Source: an uncultured Alphaproteobacteria bacterium | Lineage (GTDB): Bacteria; Pseudomonadota; Alphaproteobacteria; RF32; CAG-239 | Length of the DNA: 64,000 nt | Assembly: GCA_944393225.1 (NCBI GenBank) | Contig: CALXZK010000001.1 | Coordinates: 45,522-109,521 of the forward strand | Reading direction: 5' to 3' | In this document: piece by piece, positions 34,443 through 43,387 of the stretch | Numbering within the stretch: position 1 is the first letter of the stretch | Layout of the letters: each line of letters begins with the position of its first letter | The notes under the pieces: generated by a model | What the model was told of the DNA's origin: nothing | The model's input: only the letters and a program-made list of their open reading frames with translations | Databases searched by the model: none | Made by a program: the position numbers and the translations under genes

Positions 34443-35306
34443 CTAAATCTCCTCAATAATTTCATAATTGTTTTTGTCGGCAAAAAGTTTTTTCAACAAC
34501 TCGTTGGTGTGAAAATGTCCGGTCTTGGAAGCTTCCAAACGACCCAAAACACGATAACCTGATGTATATAAATCGCCGATAGCATCCAAAACTTTATGAT
34601 TAACGCATTCATTTTGAACACGGAAGCCGCCTTCGTTCAATATGTTTTCGCCATCCAAAACAACGGCATTTTCCAAGCTACCGCCTTTAATCAAACCGAT
34701 GGATTGTAAATAATCAACCTGATATTTTTCGCAGAAAGTGCGGCAAGGTGCGATTTCTTTAGCAAAAACTTGTTCTTCAATATCGCCGTCAAACTCTTGA
34801 TGACCAACAATTTTTGAAGGAAAATCGATAGCAAAATGAATATGCAATTTATCGCTTGAGCTGAGGCTGACGCTATTTCCTTTGTCATCAGCAAAAACAA
34901 CTTCTTTTTTGACCTTCAAATAGCGGCGCGGTGCTTTTTGAGCAACCAGCTCAACATCTTTGAAAATGTCGGCAAAAACCTTGGCACTGCCATCCATAAT
35001 CGGAATTTCAGGATTGTTAATTTCAATCAAAGCATTGTCAATGCCTTTCATGTACAAGGCGCCCATTAAATGCTCGATTGTGGAAACAACATTACCTTTA
35101 TCATCACCCAAGCAAGAGCAATTTCTGGTATCGACAATTTGCGAATACAAACCTTTCAGCTCCGGCTGACCATCTATGTCTATTCTTTTGAAAACAATGC
35201 CAAAATTTTCCGGTGCGGGATGAATGGTCATGATAGCTTTGCATCCGGAATGCAAGCCTATTCCTTCAATTGTCAGCGGCTGTTTTACGGTTTGTTGCAT
35301 TTGCAT
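34443..35306 (-). CDS. lpxC: UDP-3-O-acyl-N-acetylglucosamine deacetylase
   Basis: The zinc enzyme of the first committed step of lipid A synthesis. At 287 aa it is slightly shorter than the E. coli enzyme. The zinc motif TIEHLMGAL carries His79, and the second site is NHKVLDAIGDL near residue 236. GLHSG and IPIMDGSAK are conserved. AAAGGG lies upstream of the ATG. It heads lpxC-bamD-recN and starts about 40 bases downstream of rnpB, on the same strand. Its presence supports a lipopolysaccharide-bearing outer membrane. Confidence 0.96.
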   Translation of the reverse strand: MQMQQTVKQPLTIEGIGLHSGCKAIMTIHPAPENFGIVFKRIDIDGQPELKGLYSQIVDTRNCSCLGDDKGNVVSTIEHLMGALYMKGIDNALIEINNPEIPIMDGSAKVFADIFKDVELVAQKAPRRYLKVKKEVVFADDKGNSVSLSSSDKLHIHFAIDFPSKIVGHQEFDGDIEEQVFAKEIAPCRTFCEKYQVDYLQSIGLIKGGSLENAVVLDGENILNEGGFRVQNECVNHKVLDAIGDLYTSGYRVLGRLEASKTGHFHTNELLKKLFADKNNYEIIEEI

Positions 35307-35345
35307 ATATTTTACCCTTTGTTTATTGTTTTATATAAAAAAAAT

Positions 35346-35731
35346 TAGGCAGCCTATAAGCCGGGTTCTGTATTTTGTTCAAGCGTTGCCACCAAACAAA
35401 ACGATAGCTATTCATCTTGGCAGAATGTCACCATACTGCTCATCGCGACCTACCTCTGGAGCGAGTTGGAAACGCCCCGTGTAACTTTGATTGCTCAAAG
35501 CCCTCCTAACTTGGTCTTGCTTCAGATAGGGTTTACCTTGCCAAAACCGTTACCGGCTTTGCGGTGGTCTCTTACACCGCCTTTTCAACCTTACCGCAGA
35601 ACAAACCGCGGCGGTAATTTTCTGTGGCACTTTCCCTTGGGTTTCCCCAGCCAGACGTTATCTGGTATCTTGTTTCCATGAAGCCCGGACTTTCCTCGCC
35701 GGTTTTCCGACGCAGCTATCCGGCTGCCTAT
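35346..35731 (-). ncRNA. rnpB: RNase P RNA, bacterial class A
   Basis: The catalytic RNA of RNase P, which matures tRNA 5' ends. On the minus strand it opens with the P1 strand UAGGCAGCC, has the core GAGGAAAGTCCGGGC, and closes with ACAGAACCCGGCTTAUAGG, followed by the pairing GGCUGCCUA. About 385 nt, normal for class A. A run of eight T follows and may serve for termination before lpxC. Confidence 0.95.
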
Positions 35732-35901
35732 TTTCAGACTCTAAACATATAAAAAATAAAAGCAAGTTTATTTATTAAAAAAAGTGAAAAATTATCCCCA
35801 TTTTTTTATTTTTTTGTAAGCAAGAGTCCGCAAGGCATTCCGACTCTACCGACTCCATTTTTACAGAACAAAACAAGAACTCTTAAGAAAATGCTAAATT
35901 T

Positions 35902-35937
35902 TCCCATTGATTCCCATAAAATCCCATGTTATACCAT
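35902..35937 (+). promoter_or_regulatory. MraZ-type operator repeats over the division/cell-wall promoter
   Basis: TCCCAT occurs at 35902, 35912 and 35922 with exact 10-base periodicity, and a degenerate TACCAT follows at 35932. The complement is ATGGGA, matching the TGGGN-N5 repeats bound by MraZ in E. coli. They overlay a promoter: TTGATT (35907-35912), 17 bases, TATACC (35930-35935). Autorepression of mraZ and its operon is implied. Confidence 0.8.
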
Positions 35938-35974
35938 AGGTATTGTTGAAACGAATTATCTGAAGGATGCAGAT

Positions 35975-36439
35975 TTGAGAAAAGTTTTTCTCTTTATGGA
36001 CACTATCTGTAATAAGGTTGACGGTAAAGGCCGTGTTTCCTTACCTTCCGATTATCGCTCTATTGTCAAAGACTTATCCAGTGAAATTGTTTGTTACAGA
36101 AGCCTTTCTTTGCCTTGCATTGAGGGGTGTTTGGAAGAAACTTTGGATAAACTCGCCGCCGACATTGAAAACTCCACCGACTTCTTTTCCGAAGCTCAAG
36201 ACAACCTTACCAACCTTGTGTTTGGTGATGCCAAACGCTTTCCGTTTGACTCAACCGGTCGTATCATGCTCTCAGAAAAACTCTTGAAGCACGCTCAAAT
36301 CACTACTGAAGCCGTGTTTGTCGGTAAAGGACGCAAATTTCAAATTTGGAACCCTGAAAATTGGGCTAAAGAAGAGGCTCGCATTCGTGCCGAAGCTTTG
36401 AAAAACCGCCCTTCTCTTCGCACAAAGGAGAATGAATGA
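35975..36439 (+). CDS. mraZ: Transcriptional regulator MraZ
   Basis: A DNA-binding repressor heading the division and cell-wall cluster, with two SpoVT-AbrB domains. 154 aa. The first domain reads NKVDGKGRVSLPSDYR, the second FDSTGRIMLSEKLLKHA. I start it at TTG 35975, which has AAGGA seven bases upstream; this gives the usual family length and places FLFMDTICNKVD where MraZ begins. A longer frame opens at 35891 but covers the promoter repeats. The stop overlaps rsmH. Confidence 0.92.
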   Translation: MRKVFLFMDTICNKVDGKGRVSLPSDYRSIVKDLSSEIVCYRSLSLPCIEGCLEETLDKLAADIENSTDFFSEAQDNLTNLVFGDAKRFPFDSTGRIMLSEKLLKHAQITTEAVFVGKGRKFQIWNPENWAKEEARIRAEALKNRPSLRTKENE

Positions 36440-37368
36440 TGATTCCCGGCGGCTATGAAAAACATTTTCCGGTTATGTTGTCTGAGGTTTTACAGGCACT
36501 TGTTCCTGCTGACGGAAAAATCTATGTTGATGCCACTTTCGGAAACGGAGGATACACAGAAGCTTTGCTCAAAGCCGCCGATTGCAAAGTGATTGCGCTT
36601 GACCGAGACCCCAATGTGGTATCAAGAGCCAAAGAATTGCAGGCTAAATATGGTGAACGCTTTGAATTTCGTGCCGGTCAATTCGGTGATTTTGCCGAAC
36701 TTGTAAACGAGAATATTGATGGTGCCGTTTTTGATATTGGCGTTTCTTCCATGCAACTTGATAATGCCGAACGCGGTTTTTCTTTCTCTAAAGATGCACC
36801 GCTTGATATGCGCATGTCTTGCAGCGGTCTTTCTGCCGCCGACATTGTCAATACCCTGCCGGAACAAGAACTAGCCGACCTCATCTATAAATATGGTGAA
36901 GAAAAAAAATCACGCCAGATTGCCGCTAAAATCGTCAAAGCTCGCGCCATTCAACCGATTGAAACGACCAAGCAACTGGCAGAACTTATTTATGGCGTTA
37001 TACATAAAACACCTAACGCTATTGATCCGGCAACACGCACTTTTCAAGCTTTGCGTATTGCCGTGAATAATGAATTAACCGAGCTTGAAAACGGTCTTAA
37101 AGGTGCGACTGCCAGACTTAATCCGAACGGTCGTCTTGTGGTTGTTACTTTCCACTCGCTGGAAGACCGTATTGTTAAAAACTTTTTCAAAGAGAACTCC
37201 GGTCCGCGCGTGCATGTTTCAAAATATGCCAAAGATGCTCCGGAACTCGATGAAAGCGTAGTTTTTGCCGAAACCTCTAAAGTTATTTCCGCTTCTGAGG
37301 AAGAAATTAAACTGAACGCACGTTCACGTTCGGCAAAATTGCGTTGGGGGCAAAAAAGAACACGCTGA
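36436..37368 (+). CDS. rsmH: 16S rRNA (cytosine1402-N4)-methyltransferase
   Basis: Methylates C1402 of 16S rRNA (formerly MraW). 310 aa with the SAM motif VDATFGNGGYTEALL, FDIGVSSMQLDNAERGFSF, PLDMRM, TRTFQALRIAVNNEL and VTFHSLEDRIVKNFF. The ATG overlaps the mraZ stop; AAAGGAG lies upstream. Ordinary member. Confidence 0.97.
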   Translation: MMIPGGYEKHFPVMLSEVLQALVPADGKIYVDATFGNGGYTEALLKAADCKVIALDRDPNVVSRAKELQAKYGERFEFRAGQFGDFAELVNENIDGAVFDIGVSSMQLDNAERGFSFSKDAPLDMRMSCSGLSAADIVNTLPEQELADLIYKYGEEKKSRQIAAKIVKARAIQPIETTKQLAELIYGVIHKTPNAIDPATRTFQALRIAVNNELTELENGLKGATARLNPNGRLVVVTFHSLEDRIVKNFFKENSGPRVHVSKYAKDAPELDESVVFAETSKVISASEEEIKLNARSRSAKLRWGQKRTR

Positions 37369-37388
37369 ACCTAGAAAGGATTTGCGAA

Positions 37389-37772
37389 ATGACTAGTACA
37401 AAAACCGCTTCTTACGTCTTATCAATTATCATTCCCTGTTTGCTGGGATTTGGTATTTTGGTTATGAAGAATCAGGTACAAGGCTTGGAAAAACAGTTGG
37501 TTGTCATCAATAAAAATATTCAAAATGACATTAAAACCATTCATGTTCTCAAAGCCGAATGGAGCCATTTGAATAATCCTGCTCGTTTGCGTAAACTTGC
37601 CGCCAAACATATTTCGTTAAATCCTATCCAAGCTGAACAAATTATTAACCTTTCTGCGTTACCATTTGAATATGAAGCCGATGAATCGAGAAGAGATTTG
37701 GCTCAGAGAAATATTTCAGATTATGCAGAGCAAAACAAAGGCTTGAAAAAGCTTGCCAGAGCTCAGCGTTAA
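37389..37772 (+). CDS. ftsL: Cell-division protein FtsL
   Basis: A small bitopic divisome protein that binds FtsB/FtsQ. 127 aa from ATG 37389, which has AAAGGAT upstream. One membrane span (YVLSIIIPCLLGFGILVM, about 9-26) is followed by a periplasmic leucine-zipper-like coiled coil (QGLEKQLVVINKNIQNDIKT) and HLNNPARLRKLAAKHI, typical of proteobacterial FtsL. The in-frame ATG at 37344 lies inside rsmH and was rejected. Confidence 0.9.
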   Translation: MTSTKTASYVLSIIIPCLLGFGILVMKNQVQGLEKQLVVINKNIQNDIKTIHVLKAEWSHLNNPARLRKLAAKHISLNPIQAEQIINLSALPFEYEADESRRDLAQRNISDYAEQNKGLKKLARAQR

Positions 37773-37820
37773 TCTTTGAAGTTTATAACGTAATTGTATA
37801 TCAAGAAGGCAGAGAGCAGT

Positions 37821-39569
37821 ATGTTCGGAAAGTATTTTTCCAAAAAAGAAGAAAGCTTTTACTTACCGGGAGAGGAAATCAAAATCGGTAAAAGCTGTTC
37901 TTTTATGAATTATACCTGCGCTAAAGACCCGCTTTCCATTTGCAAGAATCGCGTGGCTTTTGCCATGCTTGCTTTTATTTTGGTTTATGCCGTTATCGGT
38001 GTTCGCCTGTTTGAGGTTTGCGTTGCCCCCAATTTGCATGCCGCTGAACAAGAAGAAGCCGCTCATTTACGTGCATACGCCCAAAGCCCAATCAAAAGAG
38101 CCGATATTACCGATAGAAACGGCACAATTATTGCCACTTCTTTGCCCACGGTTAACCTCTATGCCAACCCCAAAAAAATCTTAAATCCCGAACGTGCCGC
38201 TCAGCGCTTGGTTAAGGTTTTGCCCGAACTCAAATACAATGATGTTTTGCGCAAACTTTCTTCTAAAAGCAGTTTTGTTTATTTGAAACGCAATTTAACC
38301 CCATCTCAGCAATATAAAATCAATTATCTCGGTATTCCGGGGTTAGAATTTGAAAATGGTGAAAAACGCATCTATCCGCATAAAAACCTATTTGCCCACC
38401 TGCTCGGCTCGACCAATATTGATAACAAAGGAATTGCCGGTATTGAAAAAGCTGAAAACGAGCGTTTGACACAATCAGATATTCCGCTTGCTTTGACAAT
38501 TGATTCCGGCGTTCAAGATACTATTCGTGAACATTTGGCTGCCGCCGTTAAACATTTTGATGCAGCCGGTGCTTCCGCTATCTTAATGGACGTGAACACT
38601 AGCGAAGTGATTGCTTTGGTATCCTTACCGGATTATGACCCCAATCGTTCGGTTAACCCGAATTCTCGTTCTTATTTCAATATGGCAACCAAAGGTGTTT
38701 ATGAACCAGGTTCCGTCTTAAAAGTTTTTAACGCTGCCATGTCTTTGGAAAGCGGTAAGGTTAAAGTTTCCGACTCATTTGATGCCACCGAGCCCCTGAA
38801 GCTCAAATATAATGTGATTAAAGATTATCGCGGAGAGAATCGCTGGTTGACCGTACCTGAAATTATGGTTTATTCCTCCAACATTGGTTCTGCACGTATG
38901 GCTCTTAAAGTTGGCGGTGCCGAACAAAAACAATTCATGCAAAAAATGGGCTTCTTTGATGAACTTGATTTTGAAATCACCGAAAAAAGCAAACCTATTT
39001 TTCCAAAACGCTGGGGAGAAGGAACAATTGCCACGGTTGCTTACGGCTATGGCTTAGCCTTGACCCCAATGCACGTTATTACCGCTTTTTCTGCCGTTGT
39101 TAACGGTGGTATCTACCATGAACCGACACTTCTTAAAAACAGTGATAAGAAAAACAACGGTTATCGCGTTTTATCTTACAACACCTCCAAACAAATGCGC
39201 GATTTGTTGCGTTTGGTTGTGACTGACGGTTCCGGTAAACGCGCTAACGTTCTGGGCTATGAAGTTGCTGGAAAAACCGGTACAGCAAACAAACTTTCCG
39301 CTAACGGAAAATATAACAGCAAGGTTGTTCGCACGACCTTTGTTTCTACCTTCCCTGTCAGCAAACCGCAATATGCTTTGCTCGTGATGATGGATGAACC
39401 GAAAGGCAGCAAAGAAACTTGGGGCTTTACCACTGCCGGCTGGAACACGGTTCCGACTGCAGCTAAAATCATTTCCGCTATTGCGCCGCAACTCAATGTT
39501 AAAGCCAACTATGACTTGGATGAGGCTCGTCAAGCCCGCATTATTGAGGCTTCTTATACACGCCATTGA
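37821..39569 (+). CDS. ftsI: Septal peptidoglycan transpeptidase FtsI (PBP3)
   Basis: Crosslinks septal peptidoglycan. About 582 aa. Short cytoplasmic N-terminus, membrane span VAFAMLAFILVYAVIGVRLF, pedestal domain (RADITDRNGTIIATSLPT), then the transpeptidase domain with PGSVLKVF (nucleophile Ser298), SSNIGSA (SxN) and AGKTGTANK (KTG). ATG 37821 has GAGAG a few bases upstream; a TTG 27 bases earlier is possible. It is the last gene of the mraZ run here: the mur genes do not follow, because a terminator and a minus-strand gene come next. That is a break in the usual dcw cluster. Confidence 0.95.
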   Translation: MFGKYFSKKEESFYLPGEEIKIGKSCSFMNYTCAKDPLSICKNRVAFAMLAFILVYAVIGVRLFEVCVAPNLHAAEQEEAAHLRAYAQSPIKRADITDRNGTIIATSLPTVNLYANPKKILNPERAAQRLVKVLPELKYNDVLRKLSSKSSFVYLKRNLTPSQQYKINYLGIPGLEFENGEKRIYPHKNLFAHLLGSTNIDNKGIAGIEKAENERLTQSDIPLALTIDSGVQDTIREHLAAAVKHFDAAGASAILMDVNTSEVIALVSLPDYDPNRSVNPNSRSYFNMATKGVYEPGSVLKVFNAAMSLESGKVKVSDSFDATEPLKLKYNVIKDYRGENRWLTVPEIMVYSSNIGSARMALKVGGAEQKQFMQKMGFFDELDFEITEKSKPIFPKRWGEGTIATVAYGYGLALTPMHVITAFSAVVNGGIYHEPTLLKNSDKKNNGYRVLSYNTSKQMRDLLRLVVTDGSGKRANVLGYEVAGKTGTANKLSANGKYNSKVVRTTFVSTFPVSKPQYALLVMMDEPKGSKETWGFTTAGWNTVPTAAKIISAIAPQLNVKANYDLDEARQARIIEASYTRH

Positions 39570-39596
39570 GTTTGATGAGAATATATAGAGAGATAC

Positions 39597-39628
39597 AAAA
39601 AGGAGCGAGGTTTTCGCTCCTTTTATTT
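39597..39628. terminator. Bidirectional terminator closing mraZ-ftsI
   Basis: Perfect stem AAAAGGAGCGA/TCGCTCCTTTT with a short loop, between ftsI and the convergent gene ending at 39628. Confidence 0.9.
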
Positions 39629-41106
39629 TAGTGAACTTTTCCGCCGGCTTTTTGTGAAAGCACAACTTTGCTTATCATATTCACGGTCTTACCGACCAAA
39701 GTCTTTGGCGCTTTGTTCTTGTTGTCTTTGTTCTTGTTGTTTAATATAATCGGAGTGACTTTAGTATAATCTTCCACATTTTCGGAAACCAACTCTGTTC
39801 TTTCCGGATCTAATATGGCGCGACCAAGCTGACTATTATGCAAAGTATTGCGGAAGTCTTTCCATACAATAACTCTTTTATCAACTTTGTTTTGCTCAAG
39901 CAAAATCTGGCTGGCTCTGGCGCTCACCATATCTAAATTGCTTTCTATTGTTTGACGCCCTACCCCTTTATATTTAGCATTTTTATCTTCTTTATTGTGA
40001 CTAAAGAAAGAAAACATATTTTTGAAGCCATCAGCAATTTTCTCGCTTGAGAGTTTAAGCGAAATGGCTTCTGCCATCACCATATATGCCTTTTTAATAG
40101 AGCGCACAATGTTTTGGCTGAAACTTTTGATTTTTGCCGGTTGCTCTTTCAAAAAAGCAAACAAAGAAACTTCTTTTTGTCCTTTGGCCGGATTATTTTC
40201 ATGAACCGTTTTGGCAATATAATCGGCACCAAACATATTGCGTCCTTGCTTGCCGGCAACAAAGCTCATGTTTTGATATTGAGCAAATGATCTCAACAAC
40301 AACATTGTTTCCGGATATTCTTTTTGCAATTTTTTATCTACTTTGGCAACTTCATTATTTAACTCTTTGGAAGAGGTATTTTTTTCTACCAAAGCAGCCT
40401 TATTACCGGCGCGATTTATTTCAGCGGCAAAGGTGCTGATGATGTTGCTGTTTGTCAATTGGAAACGCGTTTTGCTTTTCGGACGGATGACTTCGGCAAA
40501 ACTGTTTTCTGCTTTGTTTGTAATTTCGGCTTTATCTACTTTTGACAAAGGAGTGTGTTTTTGTGTCAGAGTATCTTCCAAAATTTGGTTAGAAACCAAT
40601 ACAAATGCGGTTTCTTCCATGGCCATTAAAACGCTGTTGGCATAGTTTTTTTGTTGTTCTTCGGGCTTTTGTTTGCTGAAGTTTTTATCCAACAAAATAT
40701 CTTTTTTAGCGGTGAGTTTGGCAATTGAAACAGCTTGTTCGAACAGTTTTTCGGGTTTAACTTGTTCGACATCTTCTTTATTTTTAACTTCTACATGGTT
40801 GAAAAAATTGAAAATCGGTAAAACAGAGGCGTGAACGGGTTGACCTTTTTTATCTAATGCAAACAAATCAAAGTTTTTTTCCTCCTTATTCAAAGCTTGA
40901 ATATTTTGTTCCATGATATATTGCATTTGCATGTTTTTTTGCGGCAAAGATTGTCCCAACTTACTGTTTTGCAACTTTACCAACGCTTGAAACGCTTGCG
41001 GCTCAGATGAAGCAGAAAGAACATTAATGAGTTCCCAAATATCATCAATATCCAGCTCTTCAAAACGACCGCTTTCTATCAGTTCCAAAGCTTTTTTAAT
41101 ATCCAT
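39628..41106 (-). CDS. Orphan protein, 492 aa
   Basis: Unrecognised. No signal peptide or membrane span. The N-terminus (MDIKKALELIESGRFEELDI) is helical; the rest alternates helical, Lys/Asn-rich low-complexity parts (NKNKDNKNKAPK near the C-terminus) and hydrophobic helices (AYMVMAEAISLKL). It could be an intracellular scaffold or an effector-like protein, but nothing shows which. ATG 41106 has GGAG eight bases upstream. It interrupts the expected continuation of the division cluster. Confidence 0.7.
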   Translation of the reverse strand: MDIKKALELIESGRFEELDIDDIWELINVLSASSEPQAFQALVKLQNSKLGQSLPQKNMQMQYIMEQNIQALNKEEKNFDLFALDKKGQPVHASVLPIFNFFNHVEVKNKEDVEQVKPEKLFEQAVSIAKLTAKKDILLDKNFSKQKPEEQQKNYANSVLMAMEETAFVLVSNQILEDTLTQKHTPLSKVDKAEITNKAENSFAEVIRPKSKTRFQLTNSNIISTFAAEINRAGNKAALVEKNTSSKELNNEVAKVDKKLQKEYPETMLLLRSFAQYQNMSFVAGKQGRNMFGADYIAKTVHENNPAKGQKEVSLFAFLKEQPAKIKSFSQNIVRSIKKAYMVMAEAISLKLSSEKIADGFKNMFSFFSHNKEDKNAKYKGVGRQTIESNLDMVSARASQILLEQNKVDKRVIVWKDFRNTLHNSQLGRAILDPERTELVSENVEDYTKVTPIILNNKNKDNKNKAPKTLVGKTVNMISKVVLSQKAGGKVH

Positions 41107-41196
41107 GTTCAACACTCCGTCTTGTTTATTGTGCGCTTATCATACTACAAAATCAGACTTACCGCAAGATGTTTTTGTCAATTTTTTCTAAAAACA

Positions 41197-41233
41197 AATA
41201 TCCTCCGTAGAGCATTGGCATACGGAGGATATT
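41197..41233 (-). terminator. cspA terminator
   Basis: Perfect 13-bp stem AATATCCTCCGTA/TACGGAGGATATT with an 11-base loop, followed on the minus strand by a T-rich tract. Confidence 0.88.
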
Positions 41234-41247
41234 ACATCACAAAAGAA

Positions 41248-41451
41248 TTATGCCAGTTTCAAATTACCGGCAACGGTTTTGCCTTTTTCTTCCATTAATT
41301 CATAAGAAACTTTTGCGTTCTCTTTCAAGGTTTTTAAGCCTGCTTTTTGAACTGCGGTAATATGAACAAATACATCATTTCCGCCTTCGTCAGGACAAAT
41401 AAAACCATAGCCCTTTCTGTTGTTAAACCATTTTACTGTTCCTGTTGCCAT
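41248..41451 (-). CDS. cspA: Cold-shock-domain protein, CspA family
   Basis: A 67-aa nucleic-acid-binding protein (RNA chaperone). RNP1-type KGYGFICPD and RNP2-type VFVHITAVQ are intact, and it opens MATGTVKWFNNRKG. ATG 41451 has AAAGGAT upstream. It is divergent from proS with a 297-base spacer, and its leader may be long enough for the thermosensing typical of csp mRNAs. Which Csp paralogue it is cannot be told. Confidence 0.93.
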   Translation of the reverse strand: MATGTVKWFNNRKGYGFICPDEGGNDVFVHITAVQKAGLKTLKENAKVSYELMEEKGKTVAGNLKLA

Positions 41452-41650
41452 ATTCTTAATCCTTTGCATAAACAGGTTAATCCATATAACTACACTTTGG
41501 GTTTAATAAACTGCTTGGCCAAGACAACTTTACGCATTGTTCTGGAAGAAACAATCTTTAAGATAAAATCTCTTATTCCAAAATTAGTTACATTAAAGAG
41601 TCTAGTCCTCCCATTTTAATTTGCAAGCGAAATTTATCTTACTTTATATA

Positions 41651-41714
41651 TTTACAATATATATTATCTCTGTTATGCTCTCATCCGCTTGTTCCATTGG
41701 GGGAACGGGCTTTT
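41651..41714 (+). promoter_or_regulatory. proS promoter and leader hairpin
   Basis: TTTACA (41651-41656), 17 bases, TATGCT (41674-41679). The start would be near 41686. A hairpin GCTTGTTCC (41687-41695) with GGAACGGGC (41702-41710), including two G-U pairs, begins there and is followed by TTTT, suggesting weak attenuation. The remaining 41452-41650 holds only cspA leader sequence. Confidence 0.5.
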
Positions 41715-41748
41715 AATTGCGATATTAAACTTTTTAAGGAATAAACTT

Positions 41749-43266
41749 ATGACACTAAAAAATGTTAGAGCAGGAAATTATCCTGAATGGTACCAAAACG
41801 TTGTAGCCGAAGCTGATATGGCCGAAAATTCTTCCAGCCCGGGATGTATGGTTATCAAACCGTGGGGTTATGGAATTTGGGAAAGAATCCGCGACGTTTT
41901 TGATGAAAAAATTAAAGAAACCGACCACGAAAATTGCTATTTCCCGATGTTTATTCCTCTCTCCTTCTTCCAAAAAGAAGCTGAACACGTCGATGGTTTT
42001 GCTAAGGAAATGGCTGTGGTCACTCATTCTCGTTTGGCTATGAAAGACGGCAAACTCGTTCCGTCTTCCAAACTCGATGAACCTCTTATCGTTCGTCCGA
42101 CCAGTGAAGCTATTATTGCCGACTCTTTTTCTAAATGGGTTAAATCTTACCGCGACTTGCCGGTTTTGGTTAACCAATGGGCAAACGTAGTTCGTTGGGA
42201 AATGCGCCCTCGCCTGTTTTTAAGAACTCGCGAATTTTTGTGGCAGGAAGGTCACACGGCTCATGCAACTGCTAAAGAAGCTGAAGAAGAAACCATCCGC
42301 ATGTTGCATGCTTATCGCGAACTTTGCGAAGATACGCTTGCCATGCCGGTTATTATGGGACGCAAACCCGAATTTGATAAATTCCCCGGCGCAGTTGATA
42401 CTTACTGCGTTGAAGCCATGATGCAAGACGGTAAAGCTTTGCAAGCCGGTACATCTCACTTCTTGGGTCAAAACTTTGCAAAGTCTGCTAATATTTCTTT
42501 TATTAATGCTAATAACCAACCCGAATTTGCTTACACTTCTTCTTGGGGTGTTTCCACTCGTCTTATCGGCGGTGTGATTATGACTCACGCCGATGATGAA
42601 GGTATGGTCGTTCCTCCGAGAATTGCTCCTTACCAAGTTGTTATCATTCCGGTTGTTAAAAACGAAAATGATGAAGCTAAGGTTATGGCTTATATTGATA
42701 ATTTGGTTAAAGAGCTCAAAACCAAAGCTCCCTTTGCCGAAAAAATCAGAATCAAAGTTGATAAACGCGATCGTAAATCCGTTGATAAATTCTGGGAATG
42801 GACCAAAAAAGGTGCTCCAGTTATTTGCGAGATTGGTATGCGCGATGTTGAAGGCGACAACCTCATGGTTAAAGAACGTCTTAAACTCGGTACACCCGAA
42901 GGCAAAGAAATTGCTCATAGAGCCGAATTTGTTAACACAATTGCCGAACGCTTGGAAAACATTCAAAAAGCCATGTTCAACAAGGCTAAAAAGCGCTTAG
43001 ACGATAATATTCGTACAGACATCAAAACTCCGGAAGAGTTCAAGGTTTATTTTGCTAATCCGAACTGCTGGATTGAAGGTGCTGACGGACAAAAAGTTGC
43101 TTTTGTTCGCGGTAAATGGAGTGGCGATGAAAAGAGCGAAGAAATTTTGAAAGAAATGAAAATCAACATTCGTTGCTTGCCTCTTGACCAAAGCAACACT
43201 GAAGGTGTTTGCTTGTTGACCGGCAAACCGGCAACCATGGATGTGATTTATGCTCGTTCTTACTAA
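41749..43266 (+). CDS. proS: Prolyl-tRNA synthetase, archaeal/eukaryotic type
   Basis: Charges tRNA-Pro; class II, cytosolic. 505 aa. The N-terminus PEWYQNVVAEADMAENSSSP then GCMVIKPWGYGIWERI is the archaeal/eukaryotic-type ProRS pattern, not the bacterial form with its MRxSQ start. Class II motif 2 is VVRWEMRPRLFLRTREFLWQEGHTAH. The protein ends ARSY with the C-terminal tyrosine seen in this type. ATG 41749 has AAGGAAT upstream. Most alphaproteobacteria have a short bacterial ProRS, so this copy was probably acquired by transfer. Confidence 0.93.
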   Translation: MTLKNVRAGNYPEWYQNVVAEADMAENSSSPGCMVIKPWGYGIWERIRDVFDEKIKETDHENCYFPMFIPLSFFQKEAEHVDGFAKEMAVVTHSRLAMKDGKLVPSSKLDEPLIVRPTSEAIIADSFSKWVKSYRDLPVLVNQWANVVRWEMRPRLFLRTREFLWQEGHTAHATAKEAEEETIRMLHAYRELCEDTLAMPVIMGRKPEFDKFPGAVDTYCVEAMMQDGKALQAGTSHFLGQNFAKSANISFINANNQPEFAYTSSWGVSTRLIGGVIMTHADDEGMVVPPRIAPYQVVIIPVVKNENDEAKVMAYIDNLVKELKTKAPFAEKIRIKVDKRDRKSVDKFWEWTKKGAPVICEIGMRDVEGDNLMVKERLKLGTPEGKEIAHRAEFVNTIAERLENIQKAMFNKAKKRLDDNIRTDIKTPEEFKVYFANPNCWIEGADGQKVAFVRGKWSGDEKSEEILKEMKINIRCLPLDQSNTEGVCLLTGKPATMDVIYARSY

Positions 43267-43283
43267 GTAAATTACACAAAGAT

Positions 43284-43317
43284 AAAGCCTCAAAGATTTT
43301 CTTTGGGGCTTTTTTTA
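43284..43317 (+). terminator. proS terminator
   Basis: AAAGCCTCAAAGA/TCTTTGGGGCTTT with one U-G wobble on the plus strand, then T7. Confidence 0.9.
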
Positions 43318-43387
43318 TTATTTTTTTTGACTATGTTTTCTTTTTAACCTAAACTTTATATATAATTTTGTGGAGTGGAATCTATCA

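Noticed and set aside
35383..35681. Plus-strand frames over the RNase P RNA
   Set aside because: The region is clearly rnpB on the minus strand; the frames have no coding signs.
42220..42966. 248-codon frame opposite proS
   Set aside because: An antisense shadow of a well-supported gene, with no start signal and no family likeness.
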